A stretch of DNA of 64,000 nt from Sphingobacterium sp. ML3W (GCF_000747525.1 NZ_CP009278.1:2418001-2482000); one strand, 5' to 3'. Counted from the stretch's first letter, positions 16,881 through 25,794 are shown. The notes: a model not told the origin generated them from the letters alone. Numbers and translations: made by a program.

Positions 16881-17717
16881 ATGATAAATAATGTTAAATA
16901 TAGACCGATAGAAGCTTATTTACTAAGTGCAGAAAATTCGTTTAAGGATGTCTCTGTTAATTTTTTTAATTTTATTTACGTTATTTCAGGTAGCGGTGAC
17001 CATTATTATAATGGCAATGCGTACGCATTTAAGGCTGGGTATTTTATGGTATCTACCCCTGATAAAGGACATCAGTTCAAAATGACTGAAAGGGTCGAGT
17101 TTTTAATCATGCAGTTTCATATCAATACAATTATTCACTATCCATGGAAGTCAATTAAAGATCTAGACCGATTACTTTTCAATTCATCACAAACTTCTGG
17201 GAAAATAAATTTTTCTGAAAATGACAGTCAACTTGTAATTTTTTTTGTTAATGGGCTGATTTCAAACCTGAAAGATAAATCTCTTTATTATAGAGAGTTA
17301 AATATGTCATATATTGATTCTCTTATTTTTATTGTTGCCAGATCTCTCTCTAGTATGAAACCTGCTGGCTTTTCAGAAAATACCGAAAATAAAATCGAAG
17401 ATGTTTTAAATTATATTGAAGAAAATATTCATTATCCTAAAAAACTAACTATACAACAAATTTGTTCTTCGTTGCAGATCACACCCAATTATTTCAGCAC
17501 ATACTTTAAAAAAAATTGTGGTATTAATTTTCAAAAATATATCAACGATTATAGGCTACGTCTCATTGAACATCGTTTAAAATATAGTGATAAAAGAGTT
17601 GGTGAGATAGCCGAGGAATTTGGTTTTGTTGATGAGAGTCATATAAATAAATTTTTCAAAAAGCAGCGAGGTATGAATATGTCATCGTTTAAAATGTTGC
17701 TTTTTAAAAATAAATAA
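16881..17717 (+). CDS. AraC-family transcriptional regulator
   Basis: The 278-residue protein has an N-terminal cupin-like ligand-binding half (VISGSGDHYYNGNAYAFKAGYFMV near 32-55) and a C-terminal pair of helix-turn-helix motifs (LTIQQICSSLQITPNYFST near 187 and VGEIAEEFGFVDESHINKFF near 237, ending in QRGMNMSSFK). AraC proteins bind DNA as dimers and respond to a small molecule held by the N-terminal domain. It is transcribed away from the MFS exporter and most likely regulates that gene. The gene is very AT-rich, more so than the neighbouring kinase operon, which may indicate a different origin. Confidence 0.88.
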   Translation: MINNVKYRPIEAYLLSAENSFKDVSVNFFNFIYVISGSGDHYYNGNAYAFKAGYFMVSTPDKGHQFKMTERVEFLIMQFHINTIIHYPWKSIKDLDRLLFNSSQTSGKINFSENDSQLVIFFVNGLISNLKDKSLYYRELNMSYIDSLIFIVARSLSSMKPAGFSENTENKIEDVLNYIEENIHYPKKLTIQQICSSLQITPNYFSTYFKKNCGINFQKYINDYRLRLIEHRLKYSDKRVGEIAEEFGFVDESHINKFFKKQRGMNMSSFKMLLFKNK

Positions 17718-17990
17718 TAATTTTTATACAGTTCAATAGTAAATAGCGCGGATTCTTCAGTAAGAAAAGAGTATGGTGACATATTATAAGAATTATTTTC
17801 TTGAAAAATGACCAAATTTTAGTTTGAATTTTGATAAAGTGGAACTACATCAATATAAATCAACTACTAAAATACCGCTAATATATTATGATCAAAGATG
17901 TCATTCAATATTTTTGTCTCAAAAATCGAAAAGACAGCAAGAAGGGTACGAATTTTGAATATGATTTTATGTCATAATCCAGCAATTTTT

Positions 17991-19703
17991 ATGGAAAATC
18001 AAAAATCAAGATCGATTGCACTAATAGGTGGGGGACCCGCGGCTTTATTTATGTTAAAGGAGATTGTCAATCAAAATCTTTCGGTTGAAAGTATCTATAT
18101 TTTTGAAAAAAATGAGCGGTTGGGAGTTGGTATGCCCTATGGTAAATATGGGGCGTGCAATGAACATCTCGCTAACGTTTCTGCTAATGAAATTCCAACA
18201 TTAATTTCCGATATTCCTTCTTATTTGTCCAGATATCCAATTGATGATTTTCCAGATTACTATTTAAATGGCGAATTCAATCCAGATCAGGTTTTACCAA
18301 GACTTCTTTTGGGAAATTATCTCGAAAACCAATTTCACGAATATATTAAGTTGGCCGTAAAACATAAGATAAAGGTAAATGTTTTTACAGAATCTGCTGT
18401 TATTGACCTCGTATATGACAGTGAAAAAGAAAACTACACGGTGGTTATTACAGATGATAAAGAATATGAAGCCGAAATCGTTGTGTTATGCACAGGGCAT
18501 CATTGGCCGATAACTTTTGAGGGACAAACAAAAGGATGGTATGATTCTCCTTATCCACCATCAAAATTTAATCAACCGACAAATTTTCCCGTCGCTATTA
18601 AAGGAGCCTCTCTTACTGCTGTGGATGCCGTCAAAACCTTGTCACGTTTGAATGGTCGTTATATCCATGAAGATGATAAAATCAGCTATGTTCTGAATGA
18701 AGGTTCCGAAAACTTTTCTATACATTTATTTTCAACTGGAGGCTATCTTCCTGCATTGAGATTTCATTCAGAAGAAGAACCATACGAAGTTTCCTGGTCA
18801 ATGACACTGGAAGAGATATATGATTATAAGGAGAAAAATAACGGTTTTGTTGAGCTGGATTACGTTTTTAATAGAAATTTCAAATACCCACTTAAGGAAA
18901 GAGACCCAGCATGCTATGAGAAGATAAAAGATATGACGATTGAGGAGTTTGTAGAAGAAATGTTGACGATTAGAAAAGAGCTCGACAGTTTTACTCTTTT
19001 TAGAGCGGAATATTTAGAGGCGAAAAAATCCATTAACAGGAGACAGTCTATATCCTGGAAAGAAATATTGTCTGCCTTTAGCTATGCTATGAATTATCCT
19101 GCCAAACACTTTTCAGCAGAAGATATGCTCAGATTACGCAAAGTTTTAATGCCTCTTATCAGTGTTATCATTGCGTCTTTGCCACAGGAATCGTACAAAG
19201 AGATTATTGCTTTATATGAAGCTGGTGTAATTGATCATATTAAAGTTGATAAAGAAAGCCATGTTGATTCCCATAAAGATGGAGGTGCAATCTATCGTTT
19301 TATTGATACGGGAGGGAAGAAACATGATCTACATTACCAACTATATATTGATGGAACCGGACAACAGCCGCTGGAATTTAACGATTTGCCATTTGAAGGA
19401 CTTAAAAATAATGGATTGATCAGTACAGGATATCTAAATTTCAGGAATAGGGATGAAGGGCTAAAATATTTTAACGAAAAAGGCCTAAATGTAAAGAAAG
19501 ATAGTAACCAAGGTTTCTATATGCAGGTAAAGGGTTTAAGTATAAATGACCATTTTCAAGCACTTGACTCCTTTGGAAATGCGACTAAAAATTTATTTAT
19601 TATGGCAGTGCCATTCATTGGTGGTCTGAATCCGGATTATTCCGGACTTGACTTTTGCGATACAGCAAGTGAGAGAATTGTAAAGTTTATAAAGAACAAT
19701 TAA
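17991..19703 (+). CDS. FAD/NAD(P)-binding oxidoreductase (NAD_binding_9 type)
   Basis: With the start at MENQKSRS the product is 570 residues. An upstream in-frame ATG at 17898 would add 31 residues before the conserved Rossmann strand and is less likely. The N-terminal dinucleotide fold reads SIALIGGGPAALFMLKEIV, followed by EKNERLGVGMPYG and NEHLANVSANEIP, a signature of the pfam13454 FAD/NAD(P)-binding group. A second nucleotide-binding strand occurs at VVLCTGHHWP. The C-terminal part has LYIDGTGQQPLEF and FIGGLNPDYSGLDFCDTAS. Such proteins are soluble flavoproteins of unknown substrate. It stands as a single gene after the araC-type gene. Confidence 0.8.
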   Translation: MENQKSRSIALIGGGPAALFMLKEIVNQNLSVESIYIFEKNERLGVGMPYGKYGACNEHLANVSANEIPTLISDIPSYLSRYPIDDFPDYYLNGEFNPDQVLPRLLLGNYLENQFHEYIKLAVKHKIKVNVFTESAVIDLVYDSEKENYTVVITDDKEYEAEIVVLCTGHHWPITFEGQTKGWYDSPYPPSKFNQPTNFPVAIKGASLTAVDAVKTLSRLNGRYIHEDDKISYVLNEGSENFSIHLFSTGGYLPALRFHSEEEPYEVSWSMTLEEIYDYKEKNNGFVELDYVFNRNFKYPLKERDPACYEKIKDMTIEEFVEEMLTIRKELDSFTLFRAEYLEAKKSINRRQSISWKEILSAFSYAMNYPAKHFSAEDMLRLRKVLMPLISVIIASLPQESYKEIIALYEAGVIDHIKVDKESHVDSHKDGGAIYRFIDTGGKKHDLHYQLYIDGTGQQPLEFNDLPFEGLKNNGLISTGYLNFRNRDEGLKYFNEKGLNVKKDSNQGFYMQVKGLSINDHFQALDSFGNATKNLFIMAVPFIGGLNPDYSGLDFCDTASERIVKFIKNN

Positions 19704-19794
19704 ATTCGTATTATCATAAAACATAGTAAAAGTACATGTGAATTTCTAGAGATTTGTAATTTTTAGATAAATTAAAGTGAGTTTTCTCTGCCCA

Positions 19795-20091
19795 TTACCA
19801 TACCTTTCGGTTGGAAGCATTTAATGAATCCTTCACATAATTTGCGATCTCATCATCGTCTTTTGCTTTCTCTAATCTTTTCTTTAGAGTATTTTCCCAG
19901 TCTTGAATAGCCTCATCTGAAGAGTCTCCACACCCAAATATACCTTCTTGTTGATTTGGTCCTAGCAGACAACAGAAGCTTTCTCCTTTCATGTATACAA
20001 CAGGTCTTAATTCTTTAACAAAATCTGACAATTCATTTGAATCATAATCAATTGGGATAATAGCATCCTCGGAAATTTTCATCTGTATCAT
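19795..20091 (-). CDS. HicB-like small protein (98 aa)
   Basis: The product starts MIQMKISEDAIIPIDYDSNEL. Its second half has features of the HicB-like fold: a short beta hairpin (FCCLLGPNQQEGIFGCGDSSDEAI), then an amphipathic helix (QDWENTLKKRLEKAKDDD). HicB antitoxins usually pair with a HicA toxin of about 60 residues. No HicA-like gene is adjacent, and the overlapping 61-codon frame at 20048-20233 lacks HicA motifs. It may be an orphan HicB-like protein unrelated to toxin neutralisation. A weak AAAC-N17-TGTT site precedes it. Confidence 0.5.
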   Translation of the reverse strand: MIQMKISEDAIIPIDYDSNELSDFVKELRPVVYMKGESFCCLLGPNQQEGIFGCGDSSDEAIQDWENTLKKRLEKAKDDDEIANYVKDSLNASNRKVW

Positions 20092-20108
20092 AGCGTAGTT
20101 TTAGAAAT

Positions 20109-20133
20109 AACAGTTGGCCTTCAACTTTAGTTT
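20109..20133 (-). promoter_or_regulatory. Weak candidate ECF-type promoter
   Basis: On the minus strand AAAC (20133-20130), 17 bases, then TGTT (20112-20109), 18 bases before the start of the HicB-like gene. It matches the window-wide pattern only loosely and could be chance. Confidence 0.25.
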
Positions 20134-20233
20134 TTAATAGTTGTAAAATTATGTTAATACTATAAAAGGAGATAGTATGTTTTTTCATTTCCATATTTAT
20201 ACTCCACACAACAGTATTTTTCATAAGATTCAC

Positions 20234-20572
20234 GATGCATACCTCAAAGGGTTTGAGGTAAGAAGGTTTACCGGTGATATTCCAAAGTTCTAATTGGGCT
20301 TCAGTAGTATGTGCTGTACTGTTAGCTTACAGGTGCTTTTTTTATCATCTGGATCCTTGATAAGTTAGACATCAAACGCTCTACCTTTTATAGGTCGGTC
20401 AATAAGATTTTACTTTCCCTGTATTGCCAGTGGGGAAGCGATCTTATTTTTTGAAAGCTGATGTTGTTGCATTATTTGATAAAACAAAGGGAAAAGACCC
20501 CTATATTTTAGGGAAATTGGCACATCAAGTGCGCACAAGGTAGCGAGCGGAGCTATAAAGTGCCACTTTCTC
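20234..20572. other. Intergenic region, no gene recognised
   Basis: This stretch between the HicB-like gene and the decayed repeat gene has no open frame of interest on either strand. Near 20355-20450 is a mixed AT/GC segment without symmetry, and near 20515-20560 a GC-richer segment (GTGCGCACAAGGTAGCGAGC). I see no RNA gene. Confidence 0.3.
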
Positions 20573-21062
20573 TAGTTACTTCTTTTGTTTTGGTAACCAC
20601 TTCTTGTGGATAGGTGCCCCCTTGTTGTTAAAAGGGGAGTATTTGTCCGCAACTTGTGGACACTTGTAGATATAAGTGGCTACTTGTTTCGGATAGGGAG
20701 ACACCTCTTTGAAAATAGCATGTACTTGTTGACTATTTGTGAACATTTCTTATGAACAACCAGTCCCTTGTTAGCAATAAGTGGATACTACTTTAGAAAA
20801 TTTATCCACTTGTTGTGAACAAATGAACAGGAATAGTGAAAAAGTGTCCACGAGTTTTGGATATCCGTCCACATCTTGTGCATAAGTGTTCAGTTCCTCA
20901 ACAGACCGAGTACTTCTTTTGAATAAAGGTCCACTTGTTCCCTTGAATGTACTCCTTCTTTAGAAAACCTATTCAGATTTTGGGAATAAGTGGTCCTTTC
21001 TTGTGCGTAAGTGTTCACTTGCTATCAAGTGTGGGTCGCAGGTTTAAAAGAAGTGAAACCTG
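20573..21062 (-). pseudogene. Decayed heptapeptide-repeat gene
   Basis: On the minus strand the three frames, joined across stops and frameshifts, give repeated seven-residue units of the form x-V-x-T-Y-x-K: for example QVNTYAQ, QVDLYSK, DVDGYPK, LVDTF, QQVDKFSK, EVSPYPK, QVATYIY. At DNA level this is a degenerate tandem repeat of about 21 bases; on the plus strand a typical unit is TCCACTTGTTGTGAACAAATG. The end reads GAPIHKKWLPKQKK then stop, which looks like a genuine C-terminus. Stops at several points mean it cannot make one protein now. No start codon or family is recognised. Confidence 0.5.
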
Positions 21063-21139
21063 CTTTTAAACATAGTACTAGAGAAAGCCAAGAAGTAGTT
21101 GGTTTTTGGTGCTGTTTCTCATTTTTCCAGTTTTTTATT

Positions 21140-21176
21140 GTCCCACATTTCCATTCACTGTCCCATTTTGTCCCAC
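21140..21176. repeat. Three short GTCCCA direct repeats
   Basis: GTCCCA begins at 21140, 21160 and 21170, spaced 20 and 10 bases apart, each followed by T-rich sequence. They sit between the heptapeptide-repeat relic and the FN3 gene. Read on the minus strand they give a Gly-Gln/Asn-Gly repeat and may belong to the 5' part of the same relic. Confidence 0.35.
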
Positions 21177-21286
21177 TTTTCTAATTTTACTGTTGTCCTC
21201 TTTTATGTTTGTTTCATGATGTTCGTCCGGAAGTGCATCTGAAACTAATTTTTTAACAGTGTGTAGGCGCTATTATAATTCAAAAC

Positions 21287-21919
21287 ATGAGAAAGAAAAA
21301 AGTAATCTTGGACTACTCGTTGGTCAGTGACGATGAGTTCAATACGATGGTGGGTAAAGTAATGGACTGTTTGGAAGGACATGCTATTTTGGTCGATCTG
21401 CCGGTGAGTCTGGTGGAGCTGAAAGCACAGGCGGATGACTATAAGGCGAAATGGCAGAAAGCGAGCCGCGGTGGTAGCGTACTGGAAATAGCAGAAAAGA
21501 ATGATAGTAAGAAGGCGGTATCACGACAGTTGAAAAACATCGCTTTTTATGTCAATACGGTGGCTGATGGTTCGCGCTCTATTTTGCTGAGCTCGGGGCT
21601 GATCTTGGAGAGTGATCCAAAAAGCTCGCAAATACCAGGAATGGTGCAAGAGGTGGTACTGGTCGATGGAAAGCAGCGTAATCAGTTGCAGGTCAAGTTC
21701 AAACCATTGAGAGAAGCTATTTTATACGAATATCAGATAGCAGGTACCTTGGATGCTTTTGATCAGCCGGTATGGGGAGAGATGTTGCAGACCAGTACGA
21801 GTTATGCTAATATATTCTCGCCGGTGCAGCCCGGTTTTACCTATTACTTGCGTGTGCGTGCCCGTAATAAAAGGGGAATAGGGGATTGGTGCGATGCGGT
21901 GAGCCTTACAGCACGATGA
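21287..21919 (+). CDS. Fibronectin type III domain protein
   Basis: The 210-residue protein has a helical N-terminal part (SLVELKAQADDYKAKWQKAS, then a VSRQLKNIAFYVNTVADGSRSILLSSG segment). Its C-terminal half is an FN3-like beta sandwich ending with FTYYLRVRARNKRGIGDWCDAVSL, whose YYLRVRA...GxGDW pattern is typical of FN3 strand F and G. No signal peptide is seen. Similar proteins are common in Sphingobacteriaceae, with unknown roles. The start is supported by the long spacer upstream. Its TGA overlaps the ATG of a following short, truncated gene (ATGA), so the two formed an operon. Confidence 0.7.
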   Translation: MRKKKVILDYSLVSDDEFNTMVGKVMDCLEGHAILVDLPVSLVELKAQADDYKAKWQKASRGGSVLEIAEKNDSKKAVSRQLKNIAFYVNTVADGSRSILLSSGLILESDPKSSQIPGMVQEVVLVDGKQRNQLQVKFKPLREAILYEYQIAGTLDAFDQPVWGEMLQTSTSYANIFSPVQPGFTYYLRVRARNKRGIGDWCDAVSLTAR

Positions 21920-22047
21920 ATCGGGTAGTAGTCAAACGAATCGGACAGGGGAATAACAGTACCCTGTCTGAAATCTATATCGACGAGATTTCACAATCCT
22001 GCTCAGTTATATATAACCGCAGTAAACCATATCATCTTGGAGCTTAA
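21916..22047 (+). pseudogene. Truncated DUF5675-like gene
   Basis: The frame begins with an ATG that overlaps the FN3 stop (ATGA) and encodes 43 residues: MNRVVVKRIGQGNNSTLSEI, then YIDEISQSCSVIYNRSKPYH. The opening resembles DUF5675 proteins, which start with a short beta unit and a segment like STLGxLYVDG. A complete domain is about 120 residues, so this is probably a 3'-truncated remnant. It ends at a TAA without the expected remainder. The family assignment is tentative. Confidence 0.4.
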
Positions 22048-22087
22048 CCAATTTGTATTGCACAACAGCCTTGGAACTAAATAATAT

Positions 22088-22120
22088 TTAGGAAAAGATA
22101 GTGATTCTATCTTTTCCTAA
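22088..22120. terminator. Hairpin between convergent genes
   Basis: TTAGGAAAAGATA (22088-22100) pairs perfectly with TATCTTTTCCTAA (22108-22120) around a 7-base loop. The hairpin sits 3 bases from the stop codon of the minus-strand kinase gene and can terminate transcripts from both sides. Confidence 0.65.
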
Positions 22121-22123
22121 GTG

Positions 22124-24304
22124 TTAATCAAGCAGCATACTAGGAGGAAAGTCTTCTACCATCGGGAAATAGAGATAAACGGTTGTCCCGCTGCCTATTT
22201 CCGATTCGATTTTGACATTGCCTCCCAATCTTTCCATGATACGTTTGACCAAAGAAAGTCCGACACCTGTCCCTTCAATAGCATTTACATTGTTCCCTCT
22301 TTTAAATATTTCGAAAATTTGGTTTAAATTTTCGTTTGGGATTCCGATTCCTTGATCTTGAATACAATAACAGACTTGGCCATCTTCGAAATAACTGTTG
22401 ATATGTATAGTAGCTCTTACGGAATTGGTCGAATATTTAATGGCATTGCCGATAAGGTTGCTGAAAATTTGATAAAGGGCTCCCTTTTCTGCCCATATGG
22501 GTAATAATCGGCCATAGGAGATATCGCACGGATAATCATTATATATGACCGAGCTGTCTTTAAATATCTGTTGCAGGTTATAGGCCATAGGAATGGGCTC
22601 TTTTGTTAACGTGCTGGTTTTATGTTGGCATAATAACACCACATTATTGATGATATCTTCGATGCTCTCCGTGCTGGCAATCAGATTGCTGTACCATTTG
22701 TGTATGGATGTAGGATCAATAGTATCTTTATTGTTCTGCAAGAATTGAAGTCCAATTTTCAATATGGAAAGTGGGTTTTTAAGGTCATGGGAGAGGGTAA
22801 ATGTCAACATTTCCAATTCGTTGTTTGTTGCTAAAAGCTGTTCATTCCAAAGTTGTCTTTCTTTCAGTTTACTGACAATGGTTTCCTTTAAAATCTGATT
22901 CAATTTCAATACAAAATTGATTTCAAGGTCGTTCCAGGGCTGAGCAATATCGTGATTGATACTTTCGGATACGGATATCTTAGGACTATCACGTTTAGAC
23001 GTGGCAGGAGTAAATTGTAAGTTTAATGCTTTACTTGCACTTTCTTTTCGAAACCACATTAATATATGGTCATTTGATAATCCTACTTTTAAGTATAAAA
23101 GTCCTGCAAAGGGTAGTTTTCCGGAAATATTTTTGGCGTGGTTCAGTCGGAAATTATTATCTTTAAAAAGGGACTTTTCGGTATGTGATTGAATGAAGGA
23201 TACGATTTCATAAAGTTGTTGAGTAGTTGGACATAAACCTTCAAAATAGACATCACCTTGATTAAAAATAGCAAAACCATCTGCATGCACCATATTCATA
23301 AGAGTAGGCATATGCTGTACTAAAGCACAATTTACAGTTTTACTTTTGGATAGGTCAAGTTTTAATTCAGTTTCAGCTGACTTTAATATTTCATGTCGAT
23401 CTAATAAGTTTTGTTTCAGATAATTTTCATACTTGCTGGTTGCATTCTGAATGGCAAATGTACAAAGTTTACGCTGTTGCAAATCGATATGCTTTTCTTT
23501 ACTATGATGAGCTACTAAAAGACCCCAAAATTTACTATCGACATGAATGGAAAAAAATAGTGCACTTTTTATACCTTTTTGGGATAGAAATATTTGGTGA
23601 AGCTCGGGTATAGGTGCTAATTGACTTTCCAAGAGGTTGACTTTCGAACTGTTGAAATAGAATTCCTGATTTTTATCTTCAAGATTAGGGCTATACCGGT
23701 AGGAACACATGCTGTAAAAAGGAAACACTTCCTTTGGCATAAAGCTCTTGGAAAATTCTATGTTTTTATAATGTTGTTTACCGTCTGAGGTGTCTTCAGC
23801 GATGACTTGACTATACCCCGTTTCTTGAACTTGAACAACAAAGACGTGTTCGAAACGCAATAAACGATTTATGGCATGGCAAACCAAGTCCCAATTGTTC
23901 GGTTGAATTGCATCTAATAAAAAACTGAACTCGTGTATCTTTTTTGCTGATGTATATTTTTTAAATTGCTCTTCCCATTCAATGAAAAGCTGATTATGGT
24001 GGAGACTTAATTTAAGATAGACTCTTTTATTGGCTAGTTTTAAAGGAATAATTTGACGCGAAATAACATGATCTTTGATGTTTGTTAAAAGTCGAAAGAC
24101 CTTTGCTGTATGTTTTCCGAAAATATTGGCGCCAAAAGCTTTTAGTGATTCACCCAACACATTTTCTTGATTTCCTAATTCAAGTTCTTGAAGCGCGTTT
24201 TCACTGACTCCCAAAACATGGAAATTTTGGTCCAATATGATGACACTGCCAAATTGCTGTAAAGTACTCGTATCAAAATTTTCAAAGTCTGAATCGTTTT
24301 TCAT
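22124..24304 (-). CDS. Phytochrome-like histidine kinase without bilin cysteine (copy 1)
   Basis: The 726-residue protein follows the order PAS-GAF-PHY-HisKA-HATPase. The N-terminal PAS (LQQFGSVIILDQNFHVLGVSEN) is followed by a GAF domain ending FWGLLVAHHSKEKHIDLQQR near 285. The PHY domain has the tongue motif LMWFRKESASKAL and AQPWNDLE near 470. The H-box is LTFTLSHDLKNPLSILKIG near 515, and the ATPase has GNAIKYS, GIGIPNE and GTGVGLSLVK. The first 140 residues contain no cysteine and the PASDIP motif of true phytochromes is replaced, so it probably binds no bilin covalently. A paralogue lies at 36284-38462. The IS at 24446-25794 sits 141 bases upstream of its start. Confidence 0.88.
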   Translation of the reverse strand: MKNDSDFENFDTSTLQQFGSVIILDQNFHVLGVSENALQELELGNQENVLGESLKAFGANIFGKHTAKVFRLLTNIKDHVISRQIIPLKLANKRVYLKLSLHHNQLFIEWEEQFKKYTSAKKIHEFSFLLDAIQPNNWDLVCHAINRLLRFEHVFVVQVQETGYSQVIAEDTSDGKQHYKNIEFSKSFMPKEVFPFYSMCSYRYSPNLEDKNQEFYFNSSKVNLLESQLAPIPELHQIFLSQKGIKSALFFSIHVDSKFWGLLVAHHSKEKHIDLQQRKLCTFAIQNATSKYENYLKQNLLDRHEILKSAETELKLDLSKSKTVNCALVQHMPTLMNMVHADGFAIFNQGDVYFEGLCPTTQQLYEIVSFIQSHTEKSLFKDNNFRLNHAKNISGKLPFAGLLYLKVGLSNDHILMWFRKESASKALNLQFTPATSKRDSPKISVSESINHDIAQPWNDLEINFVLKLNQILKETIVSKLKERQLWNEQLLATNNELEMLTFTLSHDLKNPLSILKIGLQFLQNNKDTIDPTSIHKWYSNLIASTESIEDIINNVVLLCQHKTSTLTKEPIPMAYNLQQIFKDSSVIYNDYPCDISYGRLLPIWAEKGALYQIFSNLIGNAIKYSTNSVRATIHINSYFEDGQVCYCIQDQGIGIPNENLNQIFEIFKRGNNVNAIEGTGVGLSLVKRIMERLGGNVKIESEIGSGTTVYLYFPMVEDFPPSMLLD

Positions 24305-24436
24305 ATATGATATATATTCAAGGAATGTTCTAAATTAACCAAAATATGTCAAAATTTTAATTGTTCAATCTTATCCATATAAGGTGGAAAGATATAAAAC
24401 CTCATTTTGTTAAAAACTTATAAATAGTAAATAAAC

Positions 24437-24445
24437 AAAGCCATT
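24437..24445. repeat. 9-bp target-site duplication, left copy
   Basis: AAAGCCATT immediately outside the left end of the IS matches AAAGCCATT at 25795-25803 outside the right end. A perfect 9-base direct repeat flanking the inverted ends marks a single insertion event that has not decayed. Confidence 0.85.
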
Positions 24446-24530
24446 CACTTCCGTCCTAAATAAATTTTAGGCGCGTGTTTCCCTTGAAACAGTATCTATT
24501 TTTAGATAATTTCAATTTTGACCCTATTTT

Positions 24531-25706
24531 TTAGTCTGAGAATATCTGTAGCTGTCCATTTTTACCCTTAACTGGTGGCCTGATAAAAGGATCATCTATC
24601 CATTGCCATATATTTATTTTCACGAATATATTCATCCTGATAAACCCGACCAAGTTAGACAGATTCCAATCGTATTTAGCCTTCTTCTGAAGGTATTTGA
24701 GCAGTAATATTCCAATCAACGAAGTCCATATTTGGATCATGACCGCATTTTCAGAAGTACCCACAAAAGATGATATTTTTAAGCGTTGCTTCAGATGCTT
24801 GAAGAAAATCTCGATCTGCCATCGCTGTTTATAAATGTTAGCTACTAGTGATGCCTTCCATTGGATATTATTTGTCAGAAAGTGGTACTGGTTGTCTGTG
24901 CTGCTGTCCCAAAAGTGAATCAAGCGTAATGGTTTAGAGTTGTATCTATCTGCTGATGGACCAGAAAGCTCAATGATCTCATCTTTAATGATTCCCTTTT
25001 CAAGGAGTGCTTCACTCTGGTATGACTTGATAACGTTGTACTTCATGTTAGTTTTACTCCTGGTAACAAAATAACAACCTCTGCTGTCCAAATCCCCGAG
25101 CCAGTTGTAATCCACATAACCTCTATCCACCACTACAACGCTTCCTTTGGAAAAACTATAGCTACCCGCACGCTGGCTTTCATGAACTTTCCCGTCTGTA
25201 ATCTGCATGAAAACAGGAAGACATCCATCATAATCCAGCACAGTGTGCAGTTTTACAGCACCTTTGGTGCTTCTAAATTTAGCCCAGTCAAATACAGATA
25301 AACATAAAGGGATGATACTGGCATCCATCAGATAAACCTTGCGCTTTAATTGCGTTAGATCTTTGCGCAAATGGGTATCCTTTTGCCATAGCTTATCTAA
25401 TAGCGAAAAGTACAGATCTTTAAAGAGTTCATGGGTGCGGTGCTTGTTGATATAGGAAATATTGGACTTGCTGGGTGCTCTACCAACACCTAAATGGTTC
25501 AAATTACCAGTCGTACTACGTAAGCCATTACTGATATCACGAACTGAATCTGCAGAAGAAAAATGGCAAAACAACATGCTAGCAAGATGCGTCCAGCTGT
25601 TGATCCCTTTACAATGTTTGTCACTCTTGTGCTTAGCAACCAAAACCTTGAATAATTCGCGGTCGATAAGTGATAAAATCTGACTAAAAACGTTTAAATT
25701 TACCAT
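24531..25706 (-). CDS. IS4-family DDE transposase
   Basis: The 391-residue enzyme shows the DDE triad: Asp in LMDASIIPLCL near 129, Asp in VVVDRGYVDY near 193, and Glu in the YREK motif YKQRWQIEIFFKHLKQRLK near 292-310 (Y-x2-R-x3-E-x6-K). The N-terminal part has FSQILSLIDRELF, the DUF4372-like start common in Bacteroidota IS4 transposases. It catalyses cutting and joining of the IS ends. The frame is complete. The leader before its start contains a base-paired element that should hide the start in read-through transcripts. Confidence 0.92.
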   Translation of the reverse strand: MVNLNVFSQILSLIDRELFKVLVAKHKSDKHCKGINSWTHLASMLFCHFSSADSVRDISNGLRSTTGNLNHLGVGRAPSKSNISYINKHRTHELFKDLYFSLLDKLWQKDTHLRKDLTQLKRKVYLMDASIIPLCLSVFDWAKFRSTKGAVKLHTVLDYDGCLPVFMQITDGKVHESQRAGSYSFSKGSVVVVDRGYVDYNWLGDLDSRGCYFVTRSKTNMKYNVIKSYQSEALLEKGIIKDEIIELSGPSADRYNSKPLRLIHFWDSSTDNQYHFLTNNIQWKASLVANIYKQRWQIEIFFKHLKQRLKISSFVGTSENAVMIQIWTSLIGILLLKYLQKKAKYDWNLSNLVGFIRMNIFVKINIWQWIDDPFIRPPVKGKNGQLQIFSD

Positions 25707-25767
25707 GGCGGTGTGTTAAAATTTGACGATTTAAATATAGCAACTTTGCTATAGCAAAACACCGCCA
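25706..25767 (-). promoter_or_regulatory. Inverted repeat occluding transposase start
   Basis: TGGCGGTGT (25706-25714) and ACACCGCCA (25759-25767) are exact complements. One arm ends at the first base of the transposase ATG. Between them lie a palindrome TTGCTATAGCAA (25746-25757) and a possible promoter (TTTG and TATATTT on the minus strand). Transcripts entering from outside would contain both arms and fold over the start. Those from the internal promoter would lack the first arm. Similar protection is known in IS10 and IS50; here it is an inference. Confidence 0.55.
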
Positions 25768-25794
25768 CTTTTTTCAACGTTTAGGACGCTACTG

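Larger units (their letters stand above)
24446..25794 (-). mobile_element. Complete IS4-type insertion sequence (1349 bp)
   Basis: The element is bounded by imperfect inverted repeats: CACTTCCGTCCTAAA at the left (24446-24460) and CAGTAGCGTCCTAAA at the right, read inward (complement of 25780-25794), 12 of 15 identical. It is flanked by the 9-base duplication AAAGCCATT. It carries one transposase gene on the minus strand (24531-25706). Length, ends starting CA, and a single DDE transposase with a YREK motif all fit the IS4 family. Both ends and the transposase look intact, so the element may be active. It lies between a kinase gene and a divergent kinase/regulator pair. Confidence 0.85.

Noticed and set aside
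17898..17990. Longer N-terminus of the FAD/NAD(P) protein
   Set aside because: The added residues precede the Rossmann strand and show no conservation-like pattern; the ATG at 17991 fits the family start better.
20048..20233. 61-codon minus-strand frame overlapping the HicB-like gene, considered as a HicA toxin
   Set aside because: It has no HicA features (no short basic double-stranded RNA-binding fold or conserved His), overlaps the better frame, and is likely spurious.
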